Of a stretch of DNA of 64,000 nt, positions 63,440-64,000 are shown one piece after another. The DNA comes from Gemmataceae bacterium (lineage in GTDB: Bacteria > Planctomycetota > Planctomycetia > Gemmatales > Gemmataceae), in assembly GCA_022842245.1 (NCBI GenBank), contig JALHPZ010000004.1, forward strand, positions 186,001 to 250,000, in the 5' to 3' direction. How positions within the stretch are numbered: the first letter of the stretch is position 1; the number at the start of each line of letters is the position of its first letter. Both the position numbers and the translations under genes were made by a program. The notes beneath the pieces were generated by a model. The model made no database searches, was not told the origin of the DNA, and saw only the letters and a list, made by a program, of their open reading frames with translations.

Positions 63440-64000
63440 ATGCAGTTTCTGGAACATTCGACTGCCGTTTCGGCACTGGCATTCTCGCCGGATGGCACCT
63501 CCCTGGCGATTGGCGGTCGCGATGGTTCGCTTGTCCTTCATGAATCCGAAGGAATCCCGATCGGCGAGTTGGCGAACACGCCGATCCTCGCCCTCGCGTT
63601 CGATCCGGGAGGCACCCGCGTCTACCTCGCAGGCCCCGGCGGGTGGTTCGGCTGCGAACGGCGCACTGATGGCCAGTGGAATTTTCAGGTGCCCAAGGAA
63701 TCCGTCCCGGCAACGTCGCTGGCGTTCCTCGACAATGATGTGCTCGCCATCGGCATCGGCGATCGGATGAAACCGATGCCGGGACTGCTCGAACTGCGGA
63801 ACGTGACTTCCAGTCGCAGACTCGAACCGCATTTCCGCGAGCCGACCGGCGTACGTTCCCTCGCGACGCACCCCGCGTCCCGCACCGTCGCTTGGACCAG
63901 CGCCGGCAAACGCCTGAGCGTTTGGCCGACCCAAATGCTCGAGCCGCGCACCCTCGGCCTCGCGCATGCGGCGCCGGCCCTCGCCTTCCACCCCGATGGC
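63440..64000 (+). CDS. WD40-repeat protein (3' end outside window)
   Basis: From ATG 63440 (AAGGA upstream) the frame is open to the last base of the window, 187 codons. It opens MQFLEHSTAVSALAFSPDGTSLAIGGRDGS, a typical WD40 repeat. Further repeats follow (TPILALAFDPGGTRVYLAGPG, GVRSLATHPASRTVAWTSAGKRLSVWP, APALAFHPDG). No signal peptide or kinase part is seen in this stretch, though more may follow downstream. WD40 propellers act as protein-binding platforms; the partner is unknown. Confidence 0.85.
   Translation, partial: MQFLEHSTAVSALAFSPDGTSLAIGGRDGSLVLHESEGIPIGELANTPILALAFDPGGTRVYLAGPGGWFGCERRTDGQWNFQVPKESVPATSLAFLDNDVLAIGIGDRMKPMPGLLELRNVTSSRRLEPHFREPTGVRSLATHPASRTVAWTSAGKRLSVWPTQMLEPRTLGLAHAAPALAFHPDG

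Overview
The window is a GC-rich chromosome segment of a planctomycete, most likely a Gemmataceae-type organism (inference from gene content). The signs are a PSCyt1/DUF1549/DUF1553 c-type cytochrome protein followed by a DUF1501 Tat-exported partner, a second DUF1501 gene, Uma2 and DUF4058 proteins, an ECF sigma factor with a zinc-type anti-sigma factor, FHA/GAF/PP2C and Ser/Thr kinase signalling, WD40 repeats and many secreted proteins unlike known families. No rRNA or CRISPR array was seen. One tRNA (initiator Met) was found.

Layout. 1-7 kb: lysS (5' end outside), a metallo-beta-lactamase-fold protein, an ABM-domain protein and the DUF1549/DUF1553-DUF1501 pair. 7-13.5 kb: ferrochelatase bounded by heptamer repeats, a 7Fe ferredoxin, a small secreted protein, purB, a secreted esterase, a periplasmic cyclophilin and clpS. 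13.5-19.6 kb: FHA-GAF-PP2C phosphatase, ECF sigma and anti-sigma pair, and secreted proteins. 19.6-27 kb: YhaM-like nuclease with two glycosyltransferase-type genes, two SDR-like proteins lacking the YxxxK pair, and ligA. 27.2-35.35 kb: an integrated element of about 8.1 kb in the 3' end of the initiator tRNA-Met gene, bounded by 21-bp direct repeats, with tyrosine and serine recombinases, a primase-helicase, a small HTH protein and unknown genes. 35.8-45.3 kb: a copper block (csoR-copZ-copA under two CsoR-type operators) beside an RND-adaptor-TolC pump with a His-rich permease loop. 45.6-53.3 kb: DUF1501, a GT39-type protein, a PiT phosphate transporter, DUF4058 and DUF4259-like proteins, a candidate twin-hairpin RNA and a serine acetyltransferase. 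53.3-64 kb: Uma2, an adaptor-TolC pair without a transporter, a frameshifted outer-membrane protein, a lipoprotein, a HAD protein, a membrane protein coupled to an atypical kinase, a NUDIX hydrolase and a WD40 gene that leaves the window.

How parts work together. The copper operon should sense Cu(I) (CsoR), chaperone it (CopZ) and export it (CopA); the adjacent RND system could move metal or another substrate across the outer membrane. The tRNA-borne element has what is needed to integrate and possibly to replicate its DNA, but no capsid or conjugation genes, which resembles a phage satellite or an integrated plasmid. Its integrase gene reads through the attachment core, and the far end of the element carries an in-frame 56-codon alternative tail. 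The clearest unexplained RNA-like signal is a pair of stable hairpins at 51861-51964 that share the same ten-base C-rich loop on different stems.
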